Origin: Deinococcus roseus
GTDB lineage: Bacteria > Deinococcota > Deinococci > Deinococcales > Deinococcaceae
NCBI RefSeq assembly: GCF_014646895.1
Contig: NZ_BMOD01000001.1
Location: 1 to 64,000, forward strand
Direction of reading: 5' to 3'
DNA: 64,000 bases
Position 1 is the stretch's first letter, and the number at the start of each line of letters is the position of its first letter. Below the pieces are notes generated by a model, which ran no database searches, was not told the DNA's origin, and was given only the letters and a program-made list of their open reading frames with translations. Position numbers and translations under genes: made by a program. This document shows positions 46,477 through 55,147 of this stretch, one piece after another.

Positions 46477-48321
46477 ATGACATTGAAAGTTCTGATCGTA
46501 GAGGACAATCCCGATGATTCTGAATTGCTGATCAGACGCCTGCGCCGTCTGGCCGATCACTCTTTTGAATTCACCGTCGCCCCCAGTGGACAGGATGGCT
46601 TGCATGCCCTGACCCTCAGCACCCCGGAACTTATTTTTCTGGATTTCAATCTCACAGACATGAACGCCCTGACTTTTCTGGAACGTCTGTCCAGGCTTCC
46701 CCTGAAAACCGTGGTGATCACCCTCACCGGCAACGGGGATGAAAAATCTGCTGTCAGTGCCCTCAAAGCCGGGGCCATGGATTACCTGAGCAAAAACAAC
46801 CTGGATTCCGAGACCCTCAAACGCACCATCGATTCTGCCCTGGAGCGCCACCGCCTGAACGAACAACTGGTCAGCACCCAGTTGCAGATGTCCCGCATGA
46901 TCCAGGAAACCCCGGTGGGCATGTGCCTGCTGGATGCAGACCTGAATTTTCTGACCGTCAACGAAAAATTTGCCCAGGTGGCCCACATTCCTCTGGAGGA
47001 CATGGCAGGCCACACTTATTCCAGTGTGCCCAGTCCCCTGTTGCAACAGCTGGAATGGATGTGCAAACGGGTGCTGCTTTCAGGGCGTTCTTTCCGGGAC
47101 ATGGAAATCAGCACCGGCTACGGAATGGGCACCGAGTTCCATCTGGTGAGCATTTATCCCATTTCCAACCAGCCTGGCATGATCCAGTGGATTGGCATCA
47201 CCGTCACGGACATCACCCGGAGCAAGCGGGATGCCCTGCTGTTGCAGGAAAGCCAGAACCAGTTGAACCTGACCCTGGAAGCCACCCGGGTGGGCACCTG
47301 GAAATGGGACCAGAGCAGTGGCGAGCTGAGCTGGCTGGGTCAGACCGCGCACATTTTTGGCTTTCAGCACTTTCCTTCGCAGCCCATGTTGCAGGACCTG
47401 CTGGACCACCTGCACAGTGAGGACCAGTCTTCTTTCGAGGCATGCTTGCATGACAGCCTGCAAAGCAACCGGGATTTTGCCCTGGAAATCCGCATTCCCC
47501 GGCCAGATGGCAGCAACCGCTGGGTGATGACCCGGGGCCGCCCGGACCTCACCGCTTCCACCCCACAGGTGCTGGGCACCCTGGTGGACATCACCGACCT
47601 GAAAGAAGCCGAGCTGGCCCTCAGGGAGATTTCGCAGGCCCAGCAGCGTTTTGTCAACGATGCCGCGCACGAACTGCGTGCCCCCTTGACGGCCATTCAG
47701 GGCAACCTGGATTTGATTCACCGCTACGCCAACATGGCAGATGAAGACAAAGAAGAAGCGCTGGCAGATGTGGCCCGCGAAGCCACCCGCCTTTCGCGTC
47801 TGGTGCAGGACATGCTGGCCCTCGCCAAGGGAGATGCGGGCACCGAACTGCGCATGGAGGAATTCTCTGTGGGAAGTGTGCTGGACGATGCTGTTCGTTC
47901 CACCAGCATGCTCACCCGTGCCCACAACCTGCAGGTTTCAGACTTCGAAGATGTGAACATCCTGGGGGATTATGACCGCCTGAAACAGGTGCTGGTGATC
48001 CTGCTGGACAACGCCTCCAAGTACACCCCGGAAGGCGGAGACATCCGGGTGCATCTGGAGGTTCAGGGGCAAAAAGTGCTGCTGCATGTCTCAGACACCG
48101 GTATGGGCATTGCAGAAGAAGACCAGCCCAGGATCTTTGAGCGCTTTTACCGGGGGCAGCTTTCCAGAGAAAAAGACCCCGGAGGGACCGGACTGGGCCT
48201 CCCCATTGCCCAGTGGATCATCGAAAAGCACGGTGGGAAGATCAGCCTGCAAAGCCAGGTGGGAAAAGGCACCACCCTGACCGTGCATTTGCCTGTTTTG
48301 AAAGAAGTGGCATCTTCTTGA
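46477..48321 (+). CDS. Receiver-PAS-PAS histidine kinase
   Basis: This 614-residue cytoplasmic kinase starts with a receiver domain (residues ~1-125: LIVEDNPDDSEL, phospho-acceptor in LIFLDFNLTDMNAL). Two PAS domains follow (~135-260 and ~270-395; IQETPVGMCLLDADLNFLTV, FALEIRIPRPDGSNRWVMTR). Then come HisKA (FVNDAAHELRAPLTAIQGNL) and an HATPase (DNASKYTPEGG, DTGMGIAEEDQ, GTGLGLPIA). ATG 46477 is chosen because it starts the receiver homology and an AAAGG lies eight bases upstream. No membrane segment is present. The receiver input suggests relay from the divergently encoded kinases next door. Confidence 0.92.
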   Translation: MTLKVLIVEDNPDDSELLIRRLRRLADHSFEFTVAPSGQDGLHALTLSTPELIFLDFNLTDMNALTFLERLSRLPLKTVVITLTGNGDEKSAVSALKAGAMDYLSKNNLDSETLKRTIDSALERHRLNEQLVSTQLQMSRMIQETPVGMCLLDADLNFLTVNEKFAQVAHIPLEDMAGHTYSSVPSPLLQQLEWMCKRVLLSGRSFRDMEISTGYGMGTEFHLVSIYPISNQPGMIQWIGITVTDITRSKRDALLLQESQNQLNLTLEATRVGTWKWDQSSGELSWLGQTAHIFGFQHFPSQPMLQDLLDHLHSEDQSSFEACLHDSLQSNRDFALEIRIPRPDGSNRWVMTRGRPDLTASTPQVLGTLVDITDLKEAELALREISQAQQRFVNDAAHELRAPLTAIQGNLDLIHRYANMADEDKEEALADVAREATRLSRLVQDMLALAKGDAGTELRMEEFSVGSVLDDAVRSTSMLTRAHNLQVSDFEDVNILGDYDRLKQVLVILLDNASKYTPEGGDIRVHLEVQGQKVLLHVSDTGMGIAEEDQPRIFERFYRGQLSREKDPGGTGLGLPIAQWIIEKHGGKISLQSQVGKGTTLTVHLPVLKEVASS

Positions 48322-48324
48322 CCC

Positions 48325-50079
48325 TCAGCTTTCTGTGGGGGTGTGCTCTGTTGAGGTCACACCCCGTTCCTGCAAAGCCTTTGAGATTTTCTCAAAGCTG
48401 ATCCCGTGCTGTGCAGCAATGCGTCGGGCATAACTGACCCCCTGGGGCAGCCCCTGACGGATCCGGTAGGTGGGCTGGATTTCCCCCTCTGGATCGGTTT
48501 CCACTTCTGCCACCAGACTGACCACCCGCGCTGCTCCTGACACGCTGGCATTGATCTGCTCAAAATTGCGGGCCAGTTCATGGAAGTGGGTGTTGAAAAT
48601 GGCCCTGGCCCCCAGAAACCGCAGGCCCCTCACCACATCTTCAGCCAGAAACAGGCTTTCTGTCAGGTTGGTGCTGGTGAGGGATTCATTGAGCAGGATC
48701 AGACTGTGTGAGGTGGCTTTCTGAAAGACCTCCCCCAGACGGGACGCTTCCTCGCCAAAGCGTCCCGTTTCCAGATCGGGGCGCTCCTCCACCGGAAAAT
48801 GGGTGTAAATGCGGTCCACCGGGCTGATTCGGGCCTGCGATCCAGGGACATACCATCCGGCCTGAAACATGGCCTGGGCCAGACTGACCGCCTGGGTGTA
48901 GGTGGTCTTCCCTCCCCGGTTGGGTCCGGTGACCAGAAAAATGCGACCTGTATCCGAAAAATCCACAGGGTTGGTCTTGATGGTGCCTTTCAGATCTGCC
49001 TGTGACACACCTGATCGGGCCAGATGACGGAGGGCCAGATTGATGTTGAAGCTGGCTTCAATCTGGCAGGTTCGCTCTTGCATGGGGGCAATCTGGGGTT
49101 TGCACATGGGCAGGCCACTTTGCTGAATTCGCCGGATGATGGAGGTCGCTCCCAGGTAAAAGTGAAATTCGGGTTCCAGACGGGCCAGCAGCTTGCCACT
49201 CAGGCTGGTGTACTGGGCCAGCCCCTTGGAAATGGGTTTTGCCACATCCCCGATGATGCGGGCCAGATCTGCAAAAAGGGGATGCAGCAGGGTGTCTTGC
49301 CGTTCATGGTGCTGAAAATGCGCTCCACCGATGTGTTCCTGTCTGAACGGGAGCACATGCAATGGGCCCATCCCATTTGAACTGCCTTCTTTTGGACGGG
49401 TCCCAAACAGCCTTCCCAGCAAGGGCGCACCCTTGAAAGGCTCACCGTGCACCGCCAGCAAAGTGGCTTCCACAGGTTTGAGCTGGGCGTCCAGGTTCAC
49501 TCCAATGCTGATGCTGGCCAGACCACCAAAACGGGCCTGCATTTCAGGCAGTTCCTTTTTGAGAGAAGCAAACAGGGGATCCTGCTGGATCGCTTGCAAA
49601 TGATGGTGCAGGTCCCTGAGCCCCTGGGATTTGAGGGGGACACCTTGCAAAGCCTCCAGCAACCCCTCCACGCACTGCAGGTACAGTTCCAGTTCACCCA
49701 GCCGCCAGCTCACCTCATGCAGCGGACTGAGCCTGCGGTCCCGGCTGGCCACGTAATCCGTCAGGGTGGTGATCTGGGGCAGCACCGCTTTTAAACGGAT
49801 TTCCAGCTCAGGATGGAACAGCACATCTTCCAGCACCTCCTGGCGGTAACCAATCACCTGCTGATCGGTGCAGAGGTCAAGCAGGGCTTCTGCCAGCACC
49901 GCTCCAGGCTTGACCCCGCTGGAGAATTTCAGGAACTCCAGCAGCTCAGTCAGCCCCGTGTCCCTGATGCTGTTTCCAGGCCAGTTGCGGGATGCCGGGC
50001 TGGAGGGTCTGGTGTTCTCGGGCCACAACAGGCTGAGGTCCTGTCTGGGCTGCGGCTCGCTGTGAAGTTGTGGGGTCAT
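48325..50079 (-). CDS. MutS-like DNA-binding ATPase (MutS domain III-V, no mismatch domain)
   Basis: This 584-residue protein resembles the MutS C-terminal half: a long helical lever/clamp region (residues ~60-380) and an ABC-type ATPase with Walker A GPNRGGKTTYTQ. The Walker B region reads LILLNESLTSTN, with Asn where MutS has Asp. That is also my recollection of a short MutS-like subgroup, so it may be a subfamily trait. The N-terminal mismatch-recognition domain (Phe-X-Glu) is missing. Its repair role is therefore unclear; it may act on other DNA structures. The start at 50079 has a TATGCT box nine bases upstream. It converges with the hybrid kinase, stop to stop, three bases apart. Confidence 0.8.
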   Translation of the reverse strand: MTPQLHSEPQPRQDLSLLWPENTRPSSPASRNWPGNSIRDTGLTELLEFLKFSSGVKPGAVLAEALLDLCTDQQVIGYRQEVLEDVLFHPELEIRLKAVLPQITTLTDYVASRDRRLSPLHEVSWRLGELELYLQCVEGLLEALQGVPLKSQGLRDLHHHLQAIQQDPLFASLKKELPEMQARFGGLASISIGVNLDAQLKPVEATLLAVHGEPFKGAPLLGRLFGTRPKEGSSNGMGPLHVLPFRQEHIGGAHFQHHERQDTLLHPLFADLARIIGDVAKPISKGLAQYTSLSGKLLARLEPEFHFYLGATSIIRRIQQSGLPMCKPQIAPMQERTCQIEASFNINLALRHLARSGVSQADLKGTIKTNPVDFSDTGRIFLVTGPNRGGKTTYTQAVSLAQAMFQAGWYVPGSQARISPVDRIYTHFPVEERPDLETGRFGEEASRLGEVFQKATSHSLILLNESLTSTNLTESLFLAEDVVRGLRFLGARAIFNTHFHELARNFEQINASVSGAARVVSLVAEVETDPEGEIQPTYRIRQGLPQGVSYARRIAAQHGISFEKISKALQERGVTSTEHTPTES

Positions 50080-50088
50080 CTGGCATCC

Positions 50089-50094
50089 AGCATA
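50089..50094 (-). promoter_or_regulatory. -10 box candidate (TATGCT) of the MutS-like gene
   Basis: TATGCT on the minus strand ends nine bases before ATG 50079 and no Shine-Dalgarno is visible. The predicted leader is about two bases. Confidence 0.4.
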
Positions 50095-50271
50095 GACCTT
50101 ATTTTTGCCCTGAACTGTTGTGAAGGGCCATTTTGCTGGCCCCTTTTCCCTGGAACTTTGTGTTCCAAAAATTCCCTGCCTATGCAAGTGTTTTTGTTGA
50201 CCTGCTGCCAGACGCTGCGTTCATGCGTTGACGAGACAAACGTTTCTTTTCAGGCTGCCGGGGAATTGGTG

Positions 50272-50277
50272 TAAATT
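50272..50277 (+). promoter_or_regulatory. -10 box (TAAATT) of leaderless pgi
   Basis: TAAATT ends six bases before ATG 50284, so transcription should start at the initiation codon. Confidence 0.6.
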
Positions 50278-50283
50278 ATACAC

Positions 50284-51906
50284 ATGTCGAAGAACCCCAC
50301 TGAACTTGCTGCTTACAGGGCCCTGCAGGCCCATTATCAAAACATTCAGGGCAAACACCTGCGCGATTTCTTTGCCGAAGATGCCACCCGCGGAGAGCGC
50401 CTGACCGCCGAGGCAGACGGCCTCTTTCTGGATTACTCCAAAAACCGCATCACCGATGAAACCCTGAAACTGCTGCTGGACCTGGCCCGCGAAGCCGGAC
50501 TGGAAGAGCACCGCGAGAAAATGTTTTCTGGCGAAAAAATCAACACCACCGAGAACCGTGCCGTGCTGCACACCGCCCTGCGCGCCCCCAGGGATGCAAC
50601 CGTTCTGGTGGACGGTGAAAATGTGGTTCCAGAAGTGCATGAAGTGCTGGACCGCATGGCCGCGTTTGCCGAAAAAGTGCGCTCTGGAAGCTGGGTGGGC
50701 TTCACCGGCAAACCCATCAAAACCGTGGTCAACATTGGCATCGGTGGCTCTGACCTGGGTCCTGTGATGGCCTACGAGGCCCTCAAGGCCTACACCCAGC
50801 GGGACATCACCTGCAAGTTTGTGTCCAACGTGGACGGCACCGACTTTGCCGAGGCTGTGCATGGCCTGAACCCCGAAGAAACCCTCTTTGTGGTGTCCAG
50901 CAAGACCTTCACCACCATTGAAACCCTCACCAATGCCCACAGCGCCCGCTCATGGCTGCTGGCAAAGCTGCAAGACGACGACGCTGTAGCCAAACACTTT
51001 GTGGCCGTTTCCACCAATGCTGCAGAAGTCAGCAAGTTCGGCATTGACACAGCCAACATGTTCGGCTTCTGGGACTGGGTGGGGGGCCGTTACAGCATGG
51101 ACTCCGCCATCGGTCTGTCCCTGATGATCGCCATTGGAGCAGCAAACTTCCTGGATTTGCTGGCGGGCTTTCACGCCATGGACCGCCACTTCCAGACAGC
51201 CCCCCTGCATGCCAACCTGCCTGTGCTGATGGGCGTGATTGGCGTGTGGTACAACAACTTCTTTGGTGCAGAGAGCGTGGCCATTCTGCCCTACGACCAG
51301 TACCTTTCCCGCTTCAGTGCCTACCTGCAACAGCTGGACATGGAAAGCAACGGCAAATACGTGCGGGTGAATGGTGAAGTGGTGAACTACCAGACCGGAC
51401 CCATCGTGTGGGGACAGCCCGGAACCAACGGCCAGCACGCTTTCTACCAGCTGATCCACCAGGGCACCAAACTGATTCCTGCAGATTTCATTGGTTTTGC
51501 CCAGAGCCTCAACCCCTCTGGCCGTCACCATGACCTCCTGATGGCCAACTTCTTTGCCCAGACCGAAGCGCTGGCTTTTGGCAAAACCAGCGAAGAAGTT
51601 GCTGCAGAAGGCATCACCGGAAGCCTGGTGCAGCACAAGACCTTCGAGGGCAACCGTCCCACCAACACCCTGCTGGCCACCAGATTGACCCCTTTCGTGC
51701 TGGGTCAGCTGATCGCCCTTTACGAGCACAAGGTCTTCGTGCAGGGCGTGATCTGGGACATCAACAGCTTTGACCAGTGGGGCGTGGAACTCGGGAAGGT
51801 GCTGGCCAACCGCATCACCCCAGAACTGGAAGCCGCCCAGACCCCTGAACTGCACCATGACAGCAGCACCAACCACCTGATCCGCAGGTACCTTGCCCTG
51901 AAATAA
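50284..51906 (+). CDS. pgi: Glucose-6-phosphate isomerase
   Basis: This 540-residue glycolytic enzyme interconverts glucose-6-P and fructose-6-P in the cytoplasm. Family landmarks include NIGIGGSDLGPVMAYEALK (phosphate-binding loop), FVVSSKTFTTIETLTNAHS, FGFWDWVGGRYSMDSAIGLS and the C-terminal FDQWGVELGKVLAN. Length equals that of the E. coli type. It is divergent from the MutS-like gene and starts as a leaderless mRNA. A perfect palindromic terminator follows at 52025-52052. Confidence 0.98.
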   Translation: MSKNPTELAAYRALQAHYQNIQGKHLRDFFAEDATRGERLTAEADGLFLDYSKNRITDETLKLLLDLAREAGLEEHREKMFSGEKINTTENRAVLHTALRAPRDATVLVDGENVVPEVHEVLDRMAAFAEKVRSGSWVGFTGKPIKTVVNIGIGGSDLGPVMAYEALKAYTQRDITCKFVSNVDGTDFAEAVHGLNPEETLFVVSSKTFTTIETLTNAHSARSWLLAKLQDDDAVAKHFVAVSTNAAEVSKFGIDTANMFGFWDWVGGRYSMDSAIGLSLMIAIGAANFLDLLAGFHAMDRHFQTAPLHANLPVLMGVIGVWYNNFFGAESVAILPYDQYLSRFSAYLQQLDMESNGKYVRVNGEVVNYQTGPIVWGQPGTNGQHAFYQLIHQGTKLIPADFIGFAQSLNPSGRHHDLLMANFFAQTEALAFGKTSEEVAAEGITGSLVQHKTFEGNRPTNTLLATRLTPFVLGQLIALYEHKVFVQGVIWDINSFDQWGVELGKVLANRITPELEAAQTPELHHDSSTNHLIRRYLALK

Positions 51907-52024
51907 GCCTTCCTGCTGCGTTGAGCTGTGTGGATCTGTGAAAGAGGAGGATTCCGCAGAATCCCTTTGCAAAAAGCATCAACCCGGGAAACAGCCGCTC
52001 GTTCCGTCAAATGCTCTGAACAGC

Positions 52025-52052
52025 AAATTCCCCTCCAGCTGGAGGGGAATTT
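52025..52052 (+). terminator. Terminator after pgi (28-bp perfect palindrome)
   Basis: AAATTCCCCTCCAG is followed at once by its exact complement (52039-52052). The central bases form the loop, and TCTTTT follows. Confidence 0.8.
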
Positions 52053-52082
52053 CTTTTGTGGCTTCAAACTGGAATCACCAGA

Positions 52083-52129
52083 TTGCACTGGAGGTCATTT
52101 GCACTGGAGGTCATTTGCACTGGAGGTCA
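52083..52129. repeat. 16-bp tandem repeat across a stop codon
   Basis: TTGCACTGGAGGTCAT occurs at 52083-52098 and 52099-52114, followed by a 15/16 third copy at 52115-52129. The array encodes and repeats the last codons (DLQCK, stop) of the subtilase gene. It is probably a slippage duplication beyond the original stop. Confidence 0.85.
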
Positions 52130-53706
52130 CGGGTGATGGTCTCATTTTTGACCACTGTGAAGGTGCCATCGCAGGTGAAGATGGTCTTGCCTGGCTGGTA
52201 GCCATCCCGGATCACAGCATGCACGGTGTGCACCCCAGAATCCAGGGTCTGAGAAGACAGCACATTGACCAGACTGGCCTGGAAATCAAAAACAACCGGA
52301 GATTCTACAGTGGTGCCAGAAACGGTCACTTCGGCCTGGTAGGTTCCCCTGAGTGCAGGTGGCGCAGGTGGATCGCCATTGATTTCTGCCAGGGCCTTGT
52401 CAATGCGCAAGAACTTCACATCGGGCAATCTGGGATCGCTCAGGGTGTCTCCGCTGTGCAGCAGCGCTCCCACCACCTGGTTCCAGGTGGCATCAGGTCG
52501 TTTGCTGAACAACAAACCTGCCGCTGCAGCTGCCAGAGGTGAACTGAAACTGGTGCCCGAGCTCTGGTGGTAGGTGGTCTGCAAAGAACGTGCCTCGTCG
52601 AAGCTGCCCATCAGCATCAGCAGGTCTTCGCCGGGAGCGACCAGACGCAGGTGCCCACCATAATGGGAGAACGAGCTTTTTTGCTGGTTCACATCGGTGG
52701 CTCCCACACTGAGCACATGGACACTGTTGGCTGGGTAGGCCACAAAATTTTTGCCGTTGTTTCCCGCAGACACCGTAACCACCACTCCAGCATCATGGGC
52801 TTCTTTGAGCACCTGGTCCAGCACCGGATCAGACACGATGCTGGAGCACACTCCACCACTGCTGATGCACAGGCTGAGGTTGATCACTTTGGCCCCTTTT
52901 GCAATGGCCGTGCGGATGCCTTTGGCAATGATGTCGGTGCTGGAACCCCCTTCAGGGGTGTAAATTCCGATGGGAATCACCTTGATGGGGCTTTGCTTGT
53001 TGCCATTGAAATTCAGAGAGGCCACCCCGGTGGTGTTGTTGGTGGTGGCCGCAATGAGACCCACCAGGGACATTCCATGGGATGTCCCGAAAGGTTCTTG
53101 ATAATAGGGGTCATCGTTCTGCAGGGCTGGATTCAGGCAATGTTCTCCAGTGTCGGTGTTGCATCCAATGGGCTGCAAATCCAGGCTGCTCAGGCTCAGG
53201 TCTTCATGGTGGGTGTATCCATCGTCCAGCACAGCCACTCTGGTGGTGGTGGTGGTGCCTGTGTCGTTCCAGGCTCCGGTGGCCCCAATCTGGTCCAGGT
53301 ACCACTGGGCACTTTGAGGATTGGAAGGCACAAAAGGGTTCTGCCAGTAAGGATCGTCTGGAACGGCCAATTTTTCATAGCGGTAATTGGGCTGAACCCT
53401 CAACACCCCAGGCAGGGCTTGCAGTTCTGTCATGCTTTTTGCCCGCATCAGGGCCTGCGTGGTGCTTTCGGAGCTGGAAACCACTGCTGTAGAGCGCAGT
53501 TTGCGCAGGGCAGCTGAACTTTCAAAGGTGACAATGTATTCGCCAGGAATGACGGCAGCCGTCTGACCCTGGGAGGTGATGCCTGCAGGAAGCACCAGAT
53601 TGAGGGTGACTTTTCCCTGCCCGTCTGGCGGGACCACCAGGCAATTGCAGCCTGCCAGCAACATGCAACCCAGAAGGGACAGCTTTTGAAGGGGGTTTTT
53701 ATTCAT
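52111..53706 (-). CDS. Subtilisin-like serine protease lipoprotein (S8)
   Basis: This 531-residue exported protease has a lipobox LAGC (Cys20) and then an N-terminal propeptide-like region (I9-type, EYIVTFESSAALRKLRS, residues ~57-73). The catalytic domain spans ~150-430 with Asp161 (AVLDDGYTHHEDL), His210 (GTSHGMSLVGLIAA), a SAGNNGKN oxyanion loop near 313-320 and Ser386 (SSGTSFSSPLAAA). A C-terminal beta domain follows. The start at 53706 is chosen because a TATAAT box lies 13 bases upstream; the upstream in-frame ATG at 53730 would overlap it. It likely degrades or matures surface proteins. Confidence 0.9.
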   Translation of the reverse strand: MNKNPLQKLSLLGCMLLAGCNCLVVPPDGQGKVTLNLVLPAGITSQGQTAAVIPGEYIVTFESSAALRKLRSTAVVSSSESTTQALMRAKSMTELQALPGVLRVQPNYRYEKLAVPDDPYWQNPFVPSNPQSAQWYLDQIGATGAWNDTGTTTTTRVAVLDDGYTHHEDLSLSSLDLQPIGCNTDTGEHCLNPALQNDDPYYQEPFGTSHGMSLVGLIAATTNNTTGVASLNFNGNKQSPIKVIPIGIYTPEGGSSTDIIAKGIRTAIAKGAKVINLSLCISSGGVCSSIVSDPVLDQVLKEAHDAGVVVTVSAGNNGKNFVAYPANSVHVLSVGATDVNQQKSSFSHYGGHLRLVAPGEDLLMLMGSFDEARSLQTTYHQSSGTSFSSPLAAAAAGLLFSKRPDATWNQVVGALLHSGDTLSDPRLPDVKFLRIDKALAEINGDPPAPPALRGTYQAEVTVSGTTVESPVVFDFQASLVNVLSSQTLDSGVHTVHAVIRDGYQPGKTIFTCDGTFTVVKNETITRDLQCK

Positions 53707-53719
53707 CAAGATCTTTTCG

Positions 53720-53725
53720 ATTATA
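53720..53725 (-). promoter_or_regulatory. -10 box (TATAAT) of the subtilase gene
   Basis: TATAAT on the minus strand lies 13 bases before ATG 53706, which predicts a leader of about six bases. It rules out the in-frame ATG at 53730. Confidence 0.65.
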
Positions 53726-53766
53726 TCCAAATCGTGTGAACTTGCATGAAGCCACCTCAGCTCCCT

Positions 53767-54795
53767 TCAGACCATGCGGGTGTGGTTTCTTCCGTTGCCT
53801 TTGACGTTCAGCAGGGCACCATCGGCCCGCCTGAACGCACTTTCGGCATTGTCCCAGGGTTGAACCCTTGTGACCCCCAGGCTGACCGTGATGCGCAATT
53901 CATTGATGAACTCATGGCCTTCCACGCTGGTCCTGAATTTTTCACACAACCGGGAGGTGTCTTCTGGGCTGATGTCTTCCAGAATCACGCAGAATTCTTC
54001 TCCTCCCCAGCGAAATGTCCGTCCTTGCTGAAAAGCCTGCTGGGCCAGTTCAGCGATTTTTTGCAGGATCAGGTCTCCCACGTCGTGCCCCTGCCGGTCA
54101 TTGATGCGCTTGAAATGGTCGATGTCAAACACCACCAGGTGCGTGGAATGCTGGTGTTCCACGGCCTGCTCCAGTTCCTGCTGAAAGGCCCGGCGGTTGG
54201 GAAGGCGGGTGAGGGGATCAATCACCGCCAGTTTTTCTGCATCCCGCCTCTTGCGGCTTTCTTCCTGCATCTGACCGTACACGTTGTGAATGGCCCGGCA
54301 GATGATGATGGCCATGGCCCCCTGAATCGCCACATCCAGGGCTTTGAGGTTCTGAAAGCCATGCTGGTTGAGGATCCAGAACAGGGTCACGGTGCCCAGA
54401 AAGTAAGCAAAGCTGATCAGCAAAGAAAGCAAAGGACGGGCGTTGTACACCACGGTCCAGTGCCACACCATCACGATGCCCCAGGCAGGCAGCAGGTACA
54501 GTCCGCTGTCGGGTTTCACCTGTGGAGAGAGCCACACAAAGTTCAGGGTGATGGCCACCATCCCCAGTTGTCCCCAGGTGGAAATCCAGTCCAGCACACC
54601 CAGGTAGGCCTCACGGTTTTTCAGGTACAGGCCCAGGGAAAGCAGCATCATGCCCAGGGCCAGGGTCACCACCAGCTGTTCTGCTGGATCTTTGATGTAA
54701 AACAGGTGATGCACTGTCAGCAGAATGGCGGCTGGCAGCAGAAAGCTGTAATTGTGGTGCTTCAGGCGGGTCAGGAGGCTTTGCTGGGTGGACAT
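53767..54795 (-). CDS. Membrane diguanylate cyclase (GGDEF)
   Basis: This 342-residue enzyme makes cyclic di-GMP. About six membrane helices fill residues ~18-165 (for example FLLPAAILLTVHHLFYI, GTVTLFWILNQ). A GGDEF domain follows (~185-342). It opens with DPLTRLPNRRAFQQELEQAV, has the substrate-site loop FDIDHFKRINDRQGHDVGD and the active-site motif GGEEF (RWGGEEFCVI), so it should be active. The ATG at 54795 is preferred to 54807 because GGGAG lies five bases upstream of it. No EAL domain is present. The 5' region carries two small hairpins. Confidence 0.9.
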   Translation of the reverse strand: MSTQQSLLTRLKHHNYSFLLPAAILLTVHHLFYIKDPAEQLVVTLALGMMLLSLGLYLKNREAYLGVLDWISTWGQLGMVAITLNFVWLSPQVKPDSGLYLLPAWGIVMVWHWTVVYNARPLLSLLISFAYFLGTVTLFWILNQHGFQNLKALDVAIQGAMAIIICRAIHNVYGQMQEESRKRRDAEKLAVIDPLTRLPNRRAFQQELEQAVEHQHSTHLVVFDIDHFKRINDRQGHDVGDLILQKIAELAQQAFQQGRTFRWGGEEFCVILEDISPEDTSRLCEKFRTSVEGHEFINELRITVSLGVTRVQPWDNAESAFRRADGALLNVKGNGRNHTRMV

Positions 54796-55147
54796 GGGTT
54801 CTCCCATCAGGAGTCTTTTCAGTGTGACAGATTCGCTTGACTTTGGCCTCAGGTTCAGTTAGATGACCTGAGCACCATCCAGTCTGAATGGTGCATGGTG
54901 CAGGTTTTCCCTGTTTTTTTCGCACTTCTTCATGCCTTCCTGCACAGGTTTTGACGGATTCATTCATGAGATGTTGGTGATTCCCGGAAGGAGAATGTCC
55001 AGGCATGAAAATGATTTTCATTGCCCTAGTGCAGGGATTTCGCTCTGCAGGCTTTTGGGATTTCATTGACAAACGCTTTCAGGCTGTTGGATAATGGGCA
55101 AACGATTTCACCTGCGGGGTCCCATGCGCAGGTTCCCAGGACACAGC
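54796..55147. other. Intergenic interval with hairpins upstream of the diguanylate cyclase
   Basis: No gene is assigned with confidence. Hairpins pair 54848-54854 with 54866-54872 (CTCAGGT/ACCTGAG) and 54872-54878 with 54888-54894 (GCACCAT/ATGGTGC). A 15-bp 7-1-7 palindrome lies at 55006-55020 inside a possible 29-codon frame. The LacI-gene promoter occupies 55066-55095. Confidence 0.45.
55066..55095 (+). promoter_or_regulatory. Promoter of the LacI-family gene with operator-like centre
   Basis: TTGACA (55066-55071), an 18-base spacer and GATAAT (55090-55095) make a near-consensus promoter. The spacer begins AACGCTTTCA, so TGACAAACGCTTTCA has the central CG and partial symmetry typical of LacI-family operators. 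Autoregulation is likely. Confidence 0.6.
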
